The notes below the pieces were generated by a model. It did not search any database, was not told the origin of the DNA, and saw only the letters and a list, made by a program, of their open reading frames with translations. The position numbers and the translations under genes are program-made. DNA of 49,097 bases from a candidate division Zixibacteria bacterium SM23_73_3 (lineage in GTDB: Bacteria; Zixibacteria; MSB-5A5; SM1-73): NCBI GenBank assembly GCA_001304155.1, contig LJUX01000002.1:1-49097 (forward strand), written 5' to 3'. Numbering within the stretch: the first letter of the stretch is position 1; each line of letters opens with the position of its first letter. Shown in pieces: positions 15,495-23,858 of this stretch.

Positions 15495-16883
15495 TTATGC
15501 TTTTCTTGTCTCTTGTCCCTTGCCCCTATATCTTTTAGGCACAAATTTCTCGGTCCAAGCCCAGGAAATGAATTTGGTCTCTTTGGCGGATTTCACCAAC
15601 ATATAAATTCCCGCCCCCCCAATCAGAATGTTCGCAGACCACATAGCCCAGAAGGCGGGAATAAGCTGTCTGTCCGCCAATTCCTCTCCGCCAATGAGAA
15701 ATGCCCAGTAGAGGACAAAAAATCCCAAACTCAAGCCCAGCCCCACAGCCACTCCCCCTTTTTTAGCCATTATGCCCAGAGGTGCACCCACCAGTATGAA
15801 AACCACACAGGCTACTGCTAAGGCAGACTTTTTGTGCACCTCCACCATAAGGCTGTTTATGTATCTTCTTTTATTTTTTATGTTTTGCTTCTCACTTAAG
15901 ATCTGATTGAGGACGTTTTGGTTGTCTTTGATTAAACTCTCCAGGACAGTTTTTTCTTCAATCGAAGGAACATCCTTGGAGGAGGGTTTTGGTTTCTCTA
16001 TGGATAGGAGGGACACTTTATACCAGGCTAAATTTGCTTCCCTGACGATCTTTTCCTCTGCGGTGATCACGTTTTCCTTCATCTCTTTGACCTGGTCAAG
16101 CATCTGGGCAGAGGTCTTTTCCCGGTCGGTGCGGTAATCGGATTGGGAGCGGATGAGTCTGCTTCCTGCACCGTGAATATAAATTGTCTGTTTGTCGAAG
16201 CTTATTCGACGATAACGTTGGGGGTCCTCATCATCGGTTTCATGAATCTCACCATTGAAAAGTCGAAAGACCAAGGTATTTCCGTCCGGGGTAAACTCCA
16301 CCTTTCCTTTCTCCGCTATGATGGTGCGGGGGATGCGTCGGCTCTTCACATCATATATGGTCACCCCCTGCACATCAGAGGAATGCGGGTCCACCCTTTT
16401 TATCAGGATGTGGTATCCGGGAATTTCGTCGATGAACACATTCTCCTTCAAATTCCAGGTGGGGCGTTTCTGGTGAATGTCCGTCATCAAAAGGCGGGCT
16501 TTATGATTGAGTTCAGGCAGAGCTCGATCATTGAAAAAGACCATGCCAGTGGATAGGAAAATGGAGGCGACTAAAGCAGGCAAAACCAGCCGATAGAGGC
16601 TAACTCCACTGGCCTTAAGTGCGGCTATCTCATTATCCTGCGACATCCTTCCAAACGCCATCAGGGTGGAGACCAAAACCGCCATGGGAATAGCCAGAGC
16701 TAACATCCAGGCTAAGTTCAGCACAAATACCTGCAGGATGATAAAAGCATTCAAGCCCTTTCCGATGATCAAGTTCAGTATCTCCAGGATAAAGTCCATC
16801 ACCAGTATGAACATGATCACCGAAAGTCCAAAAAAGAACGGTCCGATGTGCTCTCGAAAAATGTATCGATACAATATTTTCAT
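15495..16883 (-). CDS. lptF: LptF-type permease subunit of the lipopolysaccharide exporter
   Basis: The 462-residue protein starts MKILYRYIFREHIGPFF and has the family coupling motif LVSTLMAFGRMSQDNEIAALKASG. A periplasmic domain is followed by an inserted, highly charged helical stretch (about 255-345, EKTSAQMLDQVKEMKEN...), as seen in LptF of the Bacteroidetes side. C-terminal membrane helices follow (VFILVGAPLGIMAKKGGVAVG). It is the first gene of an lptF-lptG operon and is divergent from the yhaM gene; the 154 bases between them should hold both promoters. Of the pair, the order and the longer length point to LptF. Confidence 0.88.
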   Translation of the reverse strand: MKILYRYIFREHIGPFFFGLSVIMFILVMDFILEILNLIIGKGLNAFIILQVFVLNLAWMLALAIPMAVLVSTLMAFGRMSQDNEIAALKASGVSLYRLVLPALVASIFLSTGMVFFNDRALPELNHKARLLMTDIHQKRPTWNLKENVFIDEIPGYHILIKRVDPHSSDVQGVTIYDVKSRRIPRTIIAEKGKVEFTPDGNTLVFRLFNGEIHETDDEDPQRYRRISFDKQTIYIHGAGSRLIRSQSDYRTDREKTSAQMLDQVKEMKENVITAEEKIVREANLAWYKVSLLSIEKPKPSSKDVPSIEEKTVLESLIKDNQNVLNQILSEKQNIKNKRRYINSLMVEVHKKSALAVACVVFILVGAPLGIMAKKGGVAVGLGLSLGFFVLYWAFLIGGEELADRQLIPAFWAMWSANILIGGAGIYMLVKSAKETKFISWAWTEKFVPKRYRGKGQETRKA

Positions 16884-17037
16884 GGCTGGTAAATCTTACC
16901 TGTTTTCTCTCGGACTGGAATATAAGTTTGCCCTTTCGCCTGCACAAGGATTTTTATCCTTGACTTTGATCGACCGGATGTCCTATATTATTAACTCTTA
17001 AATCTCTGGCACGTTTGAGAAAGAGTCCACAGAATCA

Positions 17038-18003
17038 ATGGGAATGAAAAATTTGTTTGTAAAAGATCTCAAACCAGGTAATGGGGTGACCGAATTTTTT
17101 GTGCTCCGTAAAAAGGAGATCAAAGAATATGATGGTCAAAGGTTTCTAAAACTGGAGTTGGGAGACAGAACCGGAAGGATAGAGGGAGTGGTGTGGGATA
17201 ATCTGGAGCATATCCATAATCAAGCCCAAACTGGTGAGATCGTGAAAATTAAAGGCTTGGTGACTACCTACAAAGAGACACTTCAAGTTAAAGTTGAAAA
17301 ATTAAGGAAAGCCAAAAAGAAGGAGATCGACCTTTCTGATTTTTTGCCCGCCTCAGGGAGAGATTTAGATTCCCTTTATAAGGAGTTCGAAAAAATCGTC
17401 TCCACCATTCAAAATCAGTACCTGAGAAGGCTTCTGGAGCTTTTGATGGAGGATTCCTCGCTGATGGAGGGGCTCAAAAAAACTCCTGGTGGCAAACTCT
17501 GGCATCATGCCTATGTTGGTGGACTTCTGGCGCATACCCTGAAAGTGGTCCAGATATGTGAGATGGCGGCAAGCATGTATGAACTGGTGAACCGGGATCT
17601 TTTAATCACCGGCGCATTGGTTCATGACATCGGAAAGATAAGTGCTTATTCCGCCAAGGGATTTTTCGACTATACTGACGAAGGAAGACTGGTGGGGCAC
17701 ATAGTTTCCGGGGATGAGATGATCGATAAAAAGATTGAAGCAATTGATGACTTTCCTCTAAGTCTTGCTCTCCAGCTTAAACATCTGATCCTTTCCCATC
17801 AGGGGCAATTGGAGTTTGCCTCACCGGTGTTGCCTCAGACCGTTGAAGCCATCATCCTGCATTATGCGGATGAGATGGATGCCAAGGTGGATGCTTTTTC
17901 CCACATCATAAAAACGCAGAGATCCAAAGGAAAAAGATGGAGTGACTGGGTTCACCTCATTAACAGATATATCTATCTGGGACAAGAAGAGGAAAAGGAA
18001 TAA
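17038..18003 (+). CDS. yhaM: YhaM-family 3'-5' exoribonuclease (OB fold plus HD domain)
   Basis: The 321-residue protein has an N-terminal OB-fold nucleic-acid-binding domain (about 10-95; LGDRTGRIEGVVWD) and an HD metal-dependent phosphohydrolase domain: WHHAYVGGLLAHTLKVV (155-171) and GALVHDIGKI with the HD pair at 196-197. Length and domain order match YhaM/CbfI, which degrade RNA and single-stranded DNA from the 3' end. It is followed 144 bases later by mreB. Only a weak ribosome site precedes the ATG at 17038; a second in-frame ATG lies two codons on. Confidence 0.88.
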   Translation: MGMKNLFVKDLKPGNGVTEFFVLRKKEIKEYDGQRFLKLELGDRTGRIEGVVWDNLEHIHNQAQTGEIVKIKGLVTTYKETLQVKVEKLRKAKKKEIDLSDFLPASGRDLDSLYKEFEKIVSTIQNQYLRRLLELLMEDSSLMEGLKKTPGGKLWHHAYVGGLLAHTLKVVQICEMAASMYELVNRDLLITGALVHDIGKISAYSAKGFFDYTDEGRLVGHIVSGDEMIDKKIEAIDDFPLSLALQLKHLILSHQGQLEFASPVLPQTVEAIILHYADEMDAKVDAFSHIIKTQRSKGKRWSDWVHLINRYIYLGQEEEKE

Positions 18004-18147
18004 CAGTTTACAGTATTCAGTTTTAGGAGGCTGGGAAAACAAGACTTAAAATATCAATCAGGTTTTGAAAACAATATGATCACAGTTCAAAAATCGGTTT
18101 GACATTTCTGGTTTCAATCTTTTTTGAATTTGATTTTTGGAGGCAAA

Positions 18148-19182
18148 ATGGGCTTTCTTGACTTAATCTCAAACGACATCGGCATAGATCTGGGGACGGC
18201 GAATACACTGGTTTACCTAAGAGGGCAAAAAGATAAGATAGCGCTAAACGAGCCCTCGGTGGTGGCGATTGAGGTCTCTACTAAGAAGGTGTTGGCGGTG
18301 GGGACAAAAGCTAAGGAAATGGTGGGGAGAACCCCAGGAGAGATAATGGCAATCAGGCCTTTGAAGGATGGAGTGATCGCCGATTTTGAGATAACCGAAA
18401 AACTTCTTTCCAACTTTATTCGTCGGGTGGTAAAGCACCGCTATCTGATGAAGCCTCGCATTGTCATCTCCGTCCCCTCCGGAATAACGGAGGTGGAGAA
18501 AAGAGCGGTGCGAGATTCGGCTGAAAATGCCGGAGCACGGGAGGTGTTCTTAATTCAGGAGCCCATGGCTGCCGCCATCGGAGTGGGATTGCCGGTACAT
18601 GACCCCTCTGGAAGCATGGTCATAGATATTGGAGGAGGAACCTCCGAGATCGCGGTGATCGCCTTAGACGGCATCGTCAACAACATCTCCATCCGCATCG
18701 GTGGTGATGAGATGGACGAGGCTATTATGGTCTATCTGAAGAAAAATTACAACCTTTTGATCGGAGAAAGGACTGCTGAGGAGATCAAAATCCAAATCGG
18801 CTCTGCCTATCCACCAGAAGAGGAAGAGAGCATGGAGATAAAGGGAAGGGACTTAGTGGCGGGAATCCCCAAGACCATGAAGATAAGCTCGGTTCAGGTA
18901 AGAGAGGCTTTAAGCGAGCCTTTGGATGCTATCATAGAGGCGGTGAGACAGGCTCTGGAGCAGACCCCGCCGGAACTTTCTGCCGACATCCTGGACAAGG
19001 GAATAGTGGTCACCGGAGGCGGGGCTTTGCTCAAAGGATTGGATAAAAGATTACGAGAGGAGACCAACCTTCCCATAATCATAGCCGAGGATCCACTCAC
19101 CTGTGTGGTCAGAGGAACTGGCGAGGTGCTGGAGGACATGAACCAATTTTCCAAGGTTCTGATAAAAAGTAGAAGGGATTAA
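18148..19182 (+). CDS. mreB: Rod-shape-determining actin homologue MreB
   Basis: The 344-residue protein starts at ATG 18148, preceded by GGAGGC; a TTG 24 bases earlier lies upstream of that site and is rejected. [13 protein letters not shown] is the phosphate-1 loop, [14 protein letters not shown] the phosphate-2 loop and [13 protein letters not shown] the adenosine-binding motif. [10 protein letters not shown] is also typical. MreB polymerises under the inner membrane and positions the cell-wall elongation machinery. No mreC/mreD genes follow. The gene is followed by a strong terminator. A rod-shaped cell is likely. Confidence 0.95.
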   Translation: MGFLDLISNDIGIDLGTANTLVYLRGQKDKIALNEPSVVAIEVSTKKVLAVGTKAKEMVGRTPGEIMAIRPLKDGVIADFEITEKLLSNFIRRVVKHRYLMKPRIVISVPSGITEVEKRAVRDSAENAGAREVFLIQEPMAAAIGVGLPVHDPSGSMVIDIGGGTSEIAVIALDGIVNNISIRIGGDEMDEAIMVYLKKNYNLLIGERTAEEIKIQIGSAYPPEEEESMEIKGRDLVAGIPKTMKISSVQVREALSEPLDAIIEAVRQALEQTPPELSADILDKGIVVTGGGALLKGLDKRLREETNLPIIIAEDPLTCVVRGTGEVLEDMNQFSKVLIKSRRD

Positions 19183-19230
19183 AACAGCCACAAAACCCGC
19201 AATTTAAAAAGCCAAGTGTCGACATCTTAA

Positions 19231-19267
19231 ACCAGCACCTAACTTAAGTTAGGTGCTGGTTTTTTTG
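19231..19267 (+). terminator. Rho-independent terminator of mreB, same palindrome as at 3535
   Basis: A perfect 30-base palindrome (half-site ACCAGCACCTAACTT) is followed by a run of T on the plus strand. The 30 bases are identical to 3535-3564. Confidence 0.88.
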
Positions 19268-19369
19268 CAAATAAACAGAAAATGTGGCACATAGTGTGGC
19301 GATGCAATATTGCACCCATTATTTTATTTCACGAGTAAAATCTTTACGCTTTTCCCTCATCCCCTTTCT

Positions 19370-19395
19370 CCCCTTCAGGGTGAACCCTGAAGGGG
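19370..19395. repeat. CCCCTTCAGGG palindrome, copy 1
   Basis: CCCCTTCAGGG and ACCCTGAAGGGG form a near-perfect stem with a tiny loop, flanked by C-rich and G-rich tracts that extend it. A second copy lies at 43040-43065. Confidence 0.75.
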
Positions 19396-19463
19396 ATGGG
19401 GGAAAAGGTTACAAGGTGGAATTAAAACATTGCCGATATGTACCTTTCGATAAAAAAATTCTA

Positions 19464-19483
19464 AAAAAGGTTTAAACCTTTTT
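19464..19483. promoter_or_regulatory. Perfect 20-base palindrome upstream of the ECF sigma operon
   Basis: AAAAAGGTTT and AAACCTTTTT form a perfect inverted repeat 22 bases before the sigma gene. Its position would suit an operator or an attenuator hairpin; neither is proved. Confidence 0.45.
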
Positions 19484-19505
19484 AAGTCCTGGTGGGTCTA
19501 TTTAA

Positions 19506-20066
19506 ATGAAAGAAAAGAATATGAAGGATGAAAATGATTCAAGCTTGGTTCAGAGGTTCAAACAAGGTGACCAAAAAGCCTTCAACCTGCTGGTGATTCG
19601 TCATCAAAAGAGAATCTACGATTTTATATACCGGATGATCAGGAACCATCAGGATGCGGCAGATCTCTCCATGGAGGTTTTCGTGAGGGCATACAAAGGC
19701 TTGAAAGACTTTAAGGAAAGATCAAGTTTTTACGTCTGGCTGGCAAAGATAGCTGTGAATTTATGCATCAACTTCTCTAAAAGGGAGAAGTTCAGATATT
19801 TTCTTTCTATTTTCGATCTGGCAGAAAAGCCAGCCACCACCAGTTCACCCGTGGACAAGGTGGAAGAAAAGGAGCTGAGGTTAGCCATCGATCAGGCTAT
19901 CAAAAATTTACCCCCCAGACAGAGGAGCAGTTTTGTCCTTAAGTTTTATCAGGGGCTATCTCATCAACAGATCGCCCAGATTATGGGAATATCCGAGGGT
20001 GCGGCAAAGTCAAATTATTTTCAGGCGATAAAAAAGCTACAGAAACTCTTAGCGCAATACCGTTGA
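19506..20066 (+). CDS. ECF-family RNA polymerase sigma factor
   Basis: The 186-residue protein has sigma region 2 (about 25-95; FNLLVIRHQKRIYDFIYRM, DAADLSMEVFVRAYKGL) and region 4 (about 125-180; NLPPRQRSSFVLKFYQGLSHQQIAQIMGISEGAAKSNYFQA), as in RpoE-type factors. It overlaps or abuts the anti-sigma gene downstream. A second ATG at 19521 is a possible start. The operon continues with the zinc-finger anti-sigma factor and two LTxxQ-type periplasmic proteins, so it probably controls an envelope or metal stress response. Confidence 0.9.
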   Translation: MKEKNMKDENDSSLVQRFKQGDQKAFNLLVIRHQKRIYDFIYRMIRNHQDAADLSMEVFVRAYKGLKDFKERSSFYVWLAKIAVNLCINFSKREKFRYFLSIFDLAEKPATTSSPVDKVEEKELRLAIDQAIKNLPPRQRSSFVLKFYQGLSHQQIAQIMGISEGAAKSNYFQAIKKLQKLLAQYR

Positions 20067-20083
20067 AAGGTCGTGGAAAAGGC

Positions 20084-20719
20084 ATGAAATGCAAAGAGAT
20101 TGAACTCCTTTTAGCCGAATATTATGAGAACTCCCTTGATCCGGATGAAAGGAAGAGGGTGGAGCAACATCTGACTGAATGTGAGAGTTGTAGGCTAAAG
20201 CAGAAGGAAATTGAGCAAACCTATCAATTGCTGGAAAAAGAAAGCGTCTCACAACCCGAGGAAAGTTTCTGGACCAACTTTTTGCCACAGGTCAGATCAA
20301 GGATCGAAGCTGAAGAGAAGCCAAGATTGACTCTTTTTCCCAAACCCAGATTGGCGTTTGCTCTCATATCCGCTGTGGTCGTGGTGGCATTGAGCTTTTT
20401 CTTGTTTACCCCGGACAAAAAGAATTTGGAAAAGCTACGGACAGAGTCCATGGTGGAGACCACTTTACCTGAATCTGACCTTTCCTCTTATGCCGATCAA
20501 TTGGCGGAGATCCTCTCCTCCCAAGAGGATCAATCTCTTCCCCTGGAGACGTTTCTTTCCAGTGGTGGGAGAGGGGATATGGAGCTGACCGAGAAGATAC
20601 TGGACGAGGATTACTTGAGCCAGAGAAATTTAAATTCAATTCTAAATGAATTGAGCTTGGAGGAACTGAAACGGCTTGAAGAGAGCATAAAAACTCTTCA
20701 GATTGGAGATATCTTATAG
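20084..20719 (+). CDS. Membrane anti-sigma factor with zinc-finger (zf-HC2) domain
   Basis: The 211-residue protein starts at ATG 20084 (MKCKEIELLLAEYYENSLD). A TTG at 20063 that overlaps the sigma stop would add seven residues and is less family-like. The Zn-binding set is C3 and H-x3-C-x2-C (HLTECESC, 29-36), which clamps ECF sigma factors. One membrane helix spans about 88-109 (LAFALISAVVVVALSFFLF), and an acidic periplasmic domain rich in Leu and Glu follows. It should hold the upstream sigma factor inactive until an envelope signal is received. Confidence 0.87.
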   Translation: MKCKEIELLLAEYYENSLDPDERKRVEQHLTECESCRLKQKEIEQTYQLLEKESVSQPEESFWTNFLPQVRSRIEAEEKPRLTLFPKPRLAFALISAVVVVALSFFLFTPDKKNLEKLRTESMVETTLPESDLSSYADQLAEILSSQEDQSLPLETFLSSGGRGDMELTEKILDEDYLSQRNLNSILNELSLEELKRLEESIKTLQIGDIL

Positions 20720-20792
20720 ATGTTAAAATTGACTTTTAGTTGGATGTAAAGAAGTCAACCAGCTTTTACCCTAAAATAAGGAGAAATTCATC

Positions 20793-21314
20793 ATGATTAG
20801 GTTGAAAAAAACTCAGATTTTTATACTGCTGAGTTTCCTTCTTTTGCCGGCGCTGACGATTTTCGCCCAGGGTCAACCCCCGCCTTCCGGTGATCGACCC
20901 GGACATATGAGAGAAAGGGAAAAAATCCGGGAAAACATCGAAACTCTTCATATGTATCAGCTCCTGGAGGTTCTGGCCCTCTCCTCGGATCAATCAATCC
21001 AATTCCTGCCGGCTTTAAAAGATTTTCAGAATGCCAAAAGGAGATTTCAGGACAAAAGGACAGAACTCTTAAGGGAGCTGGAGTTTGCTTTAGAATCAGA
21101 AAAAGGTGAGCAAAAGTTAAAGGAGATTCTGGCAGGTTTGGAAAATGCCAGAAAGAAATTTCAAATCGAGCTGGAAAAATTTTTAGCAAAGACCAAGGCT
21201 ACGCTTACCTTGGAACAGCAGGCTAAATTGCGCCTTTTCGAGGAGAAATTCGAAAGGAGGCTAAAAGAAACCATCCAGCAGATCAGAGGCAAAGGTCGAC
21301 GCTGGAGAGAATAG
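20793..21314 (+). CDS. Secreted helical protein, CpxP/Spy-like
   Basis: The 173-residue protein starts after AAGGAG and has a signal peptide ending in IFAQ (about residues 1-25). The mature part is almost all charged helix: LALSSDQSIQFLPALKDFQNAKRRF in the middle and LTLEQQAKLRLFEEKFERR near the end, which fits the LTxxQ pattern. Such proteins are periplasmic chaperones or metal sensors. It lies in the ECF/anti-sigma operon, 73 bases after the anti-sigma gene. It shares its layout with the next gene but is not a close copy. Confidence 0.7.
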   Translation: MIRLKKTQIFILLSFLLLPALTIFAQGQPPPSGDRPGHMREREKIRENIETLHMYQLLEVLALSSDQSIQFLPALKDFQNAKRRFQDKRTELLRELEFALESEKGEQKLKEILAGLENARKKFQIELEKFLAKTKATLTLEQQAKLRLFEEKFERRLKETIQQIRGKGRRWRE

Positions 21315-21386
21315 AATAAAGAGGGCTTGAATTTGAATTGGACGGAAGTCACGTAAACGGTTAGTCTGTAAAGGAGGTGAAAAATT

Positions 21387-21869
21387 ATGAAAAAGAGAGT
21401 CCTTCTCTTGGTAGTGACTATGGTAGGAGTTCTGGTATTAGTCTCCTCCTCAGTTTATGCTCAGCCCCCCTGTCCTTCCCTTATGGATATGGCGGATGAG
21501 CTGGGCTTAACTGATGGGCAGGTGGAGAATATAAGGGAGATTCAATACAACTTCAAAAAGACCGAGATCGGGCTGAGGGCGGAATTGAAAACTTCTCGTT
21601 TGGAACTGCGGCATCTCATGATGAAGGAAAACCCCAGCCAAAAGGAGATTGGCAGGCTGGTGGACAGAATCGCCGAAGCCCAGAAGAAGGTTTTAAAACA
21701 AAACGTTGATAGAAAATTGGCTTTAAAAGAGATTCTGACCCCGGAGCAATTTGAAAAGTTCATCCAGATGAAAAGAGAGCGGGGAAAAGGGAAGATGGGA
21801 AGAGGTCCAAAATTCCCGCCACATCGCCAAGCGGAATTTCCTCCTCACGGAGATGGTCCGGGGTTCTGA
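21387..21869 (+). CDS. Periplasmic LTxxQ protein (Spy/CpxP/ZraP type)
   Basis: The 160-residue protein starts after a strong AAAGGAGGTG. A signal peptide ends at VYAQ (about 26). Two LTxxQ motifs are visible: LTDGQVENIREIQ (39-51) and LTPEQFEKF. The C-terminal tail is rich in His, Pro and Gly and could bind metal. The family includes Spy and CpxP chaperones and the ZraP and CnrX metal sensors. With an ECF sigma and anti-sigma upstream, a CnrX-like sensing role is plausible but not shown. Confidence 0.8.
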   Translation: MKKRVLLLVVTMVGVLVLVSSSVYAQPPCPSLMDMADELGLTDGQVENIREIQYNFKKTEIGLRAELKTSRLELRHLMMKENPSQKEIGRLVDRIAEAQKKVLKQNVDRKLALKEILTPEQFEKFIQMKRERGKGKMGRGPKFPPHRQAEFPPHGDGPGF

Positions 21870-21900
21870 ACTTTGGCGTGAATTTGTGATGATTCCAGTG

Positions 21901-21927
21901 AAAGCCCCGTCATTGGCGGGGCTTTTT
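21901..21927 (+). terminator. Rho-independent terminator of the ECF operon
   Basis: AAAGCCCCG and CGGGGCTTT pair around a 7-base loop and are followed by a T-run, 31 bases after the LTxxQ gene. Confidence 0.9.
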
Positions 21928-21930
21928 CAT

Positions 21931-21959
21931 TTGACAACTTCCGCCCGCTGTGATATTAT
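21931..21959 (+). promoter_or_regulatory. Consensus sigma-70 promoter placed for a leaderless transcript
   Basis: TTGACA (21931-21936), a 17-base spacer and TATTAT (21954-21959). The ATG of the next gene is at 21966, seven bases after the -10 box, which is where transcription would start. There is no room for a ribosome-binding site. Confidence 0.8.
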
Positions 21960-21965
21960 TGGGTC

Positions 21966-23816
21966 ATGTTAGCGTTTTTGAGTCCGAGGATCGGAAAGCT
22001 TACGCTCTTTCTCTTCATCAGCCTTGTTCTGGGGTGGCATTGTCTTGCCTTAGACCCAACTTCCGATACAGAAAGGGCTATGCAGTGTTTTGAGGCTTAC
22101 ATAAGAGCACTGCAACAAGGGTCGGAGGAGGAGGCAAAGAAATTCTGGAATAACGAAGAGCCGGAAAACTATAAAAGCTATGATTGGCAGTGGGAGTATC
22201 TGGCTTTCAGAAGACTGGACCCACGCCACCTGAATTACAGAGTAATAAGCACAGAGGAGAGAGAAGATTATGTAATCTTAGAGGTGGAATGGTATTATCG
22301 AGAAGGGAAGGCAGGGCGCTTGCAAAAGGATTTGAGGTATTTTATAGAAGAGCATGGCAAAATGGTGGGGGCAAATCCGATTTTAATCCACACCAGAGAT
22401 TGGCCTCAAAGAAAATCAAGATACTTTGTTTATCATTATAAAAACGAACAGGATGCGCCCTCGGATGCCCTACTTGACGAGTTGGATCGGTTCTATGAAA
22501 AGACAATTAAGCTGTTGCAGGTGGATTATCAGGATAAAATTGATTATTACAAATGCGGTTCTTCTGAGGAGGTTGGTAAGCTCTTCGAGATGGAGGCATC
22601 CCTGGCACGAAGCCAGATGACCTGTGGCGTGGTGGCATCCATTCAGGAATTTGTGCCTCATGAGATAGTTCACATAATCTCCTACCGGATTCTTCCTCAA
22701 GATGAAAAAGGAATACCTCCCGAGTATTTGAATGAAGGGCTGGCTTATTATCTGGGAGGGGCATCCTTTTTTTCTCCGGAACTCTTGTTGTTTTGGGCAC
22801 AGAAAAAGTTGGAGGTAAACGAAGATATTCTGCTGGACACTTTAATCCGTGACCCGTGGGCATATGGAGCGAACCAGGGCGCCGGACTCGTCTCCTCCTT
22901 TGTCAAATTCTTAATAGATACTGAAGGAATCGCCAAATTCAAGCAACTATTCATGTCGGGTGAAACCTACGAGGAACAAAGAGAGGTACTGGAAGAAATC
23001 TACGGCAAAAGCACCGTTCAACTACAAGAGGAGTGGAAAGAATTTGTCCTGGCTTTACATCTGCCGGAAGTCAAAATTGCGGACCAATTACATGGCAGAG
23101 TGACTTTTGAGGTACTTGACCCTTTAGGAGATGATAAAGGAGATGGAGACTATGTTTATCCAAAAAATGAAAAAGCTCTCCCCGGGATTTTCGATCTGAC
23201 CGGTTTCAAGATAAGCTTAGATGATGATATGGTATATTTTCAGTTGCAATTTGCTGATCTGAATCATGCGGAAATCTCCTCAGATGAGGTATTCAACGGC
23301 ACATTTGCCGCCATCGCCATAGATTCAAAAGAAAACAGCGGCAACACCCAATTGTTTTTCGGAAATGGAAACTTTGAATTTTCGAAAAAGGATGGCTATG
23401 AATTCGTCGTCGAGGTCAGCCATGCGGGGATTTTGGTTTACGATCAAAACTGGGTATGGCAACTTTTATTCTTAAAAGCTTTTTCTCAACAAGGTCATAT
23501 CAAGGGAAACCAAATCACATTTGCCATCCCCCGAAGCATCATCGGCATCCCGAATTCGAGTTGGAAATTTCAAGTTTTAACCGGGGGACAAAAAGGCGGA
23601 TATAAGAAGATCGCTTATGGAGTGGGGAAATATATGAAGGTGGGGGAACAATCCATACCAAATCAGGGTGGAGGTGGCACGGATACCGGTTTTAATCCTG
23701 ACCTGTATGATATTTTAACCCCAAAAGGCATGGATCAGGTGCAGATTCTAAGCAGCTACGATGTATCAAAGAATAAAAGGGCGATTATTCCCATGATCAA
23801 ATTGAAGCAAAGGTAA
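21966..23816 (+). CDS. Secreted gluzincin metalloprotease-like protein with glucodextranase-C-like domain
   Basis: The 616-residue protein has a signal peptide (about 1-28), an NTF2-like region (to about 145), and a peptidase-MA-like domain with HEIVH at 232-236 and NEGLAYY at 256-262. These are the HExxH and downstream Glu zinc ligands of gluzincins. From about 370 on, the segment FEVLDPLGDDKGDGDYVYP, GIFDLTGFKISLDDDMVYF resembles the C-terminal DOMON-like Ca-binding domain of glucodextranase and S-layer proteins. It is probably exported and surface-bound. The start is the apparent leaderless ATG at 21966. Confidence 0.78.
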   Translation: MLAFLSPRIGKLTLFLFISLVLGWHCLALDPTSDTERAMQCFEAYIRALQQGSEEEAKKFWNNEEPENYKSYDWQWEYLAFRRLDPRHLNYRVISTEEREDYVILEVEWYYREGKAGRLQKDLRYFIEEHGKMVGANPILIHTRDWPQRKSRYFVYHYKNEQDAPSDALLDELDRFYEKTIKLLQVDYQDKIDYYKCGSSEEVGKLFEMEASLARSQMTCGVVASIQEFVPHEIVHIISYRILPQDEKGIPPEYLNEGLAYYLGGASFFSPELLLFWAQKKLEVNEDILLDTLIRDPWAYGANQGAGLVSSFVKFLIDTEGIAKFKQLFMSGETYEEQREVLEEIYGKSTVQLQEEWKEFVLALHLPEVKIADQLHGRVTFEVLDPLGDDKGDGDYVYPKNEKALPGIFDLTGFKISLDDDMVYFQLQFADLNHAEISSDEVFNGTFAAIAIDSKENSGNTQLFFGNGNFEFSKKDGYEFVVEVSHAGILVYDQNWVWQLLFLKAFSQQGHIKGNQITFAIPRSIIGIPNSSWKFQVLTGGQKGGYKKIAYGVGKYMKVGEQSIPNQGGGGTDTGFNPDLYDILTPKGMDQVQILSSYDVSKNKRAIIPMIKLKQR

Positions 23817-23858
23817 ATTAGGCATATTCCCCCAAACAAGAACTCTAATTCAATTACT

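Larger units (their letters stand above)
19183..19505. other. 323-base intergenic region with terminator and palindromes
   Basis: It contains the mreB terminator (19231-19267), a CCCCTTCAGGG palindrome (19370-19395) and a 20-base perfect palindrome (19464-19483) directly before the ECF sigma gene. No convincing gene is seen. Confidence 0.75.

Noticed and set aside
18124-18147. TTG start for MreB
   Set aside because: It lies upstream of and across the GGAGGC ribosome site, which clearly serves ATG 18148.
19280-19310. TGTGGCACATAGTGTGGCGATGC as a possible sigma-54 promoter
   Set aside because: The TGGCAC element is not followed by TTGC at the required spacing.
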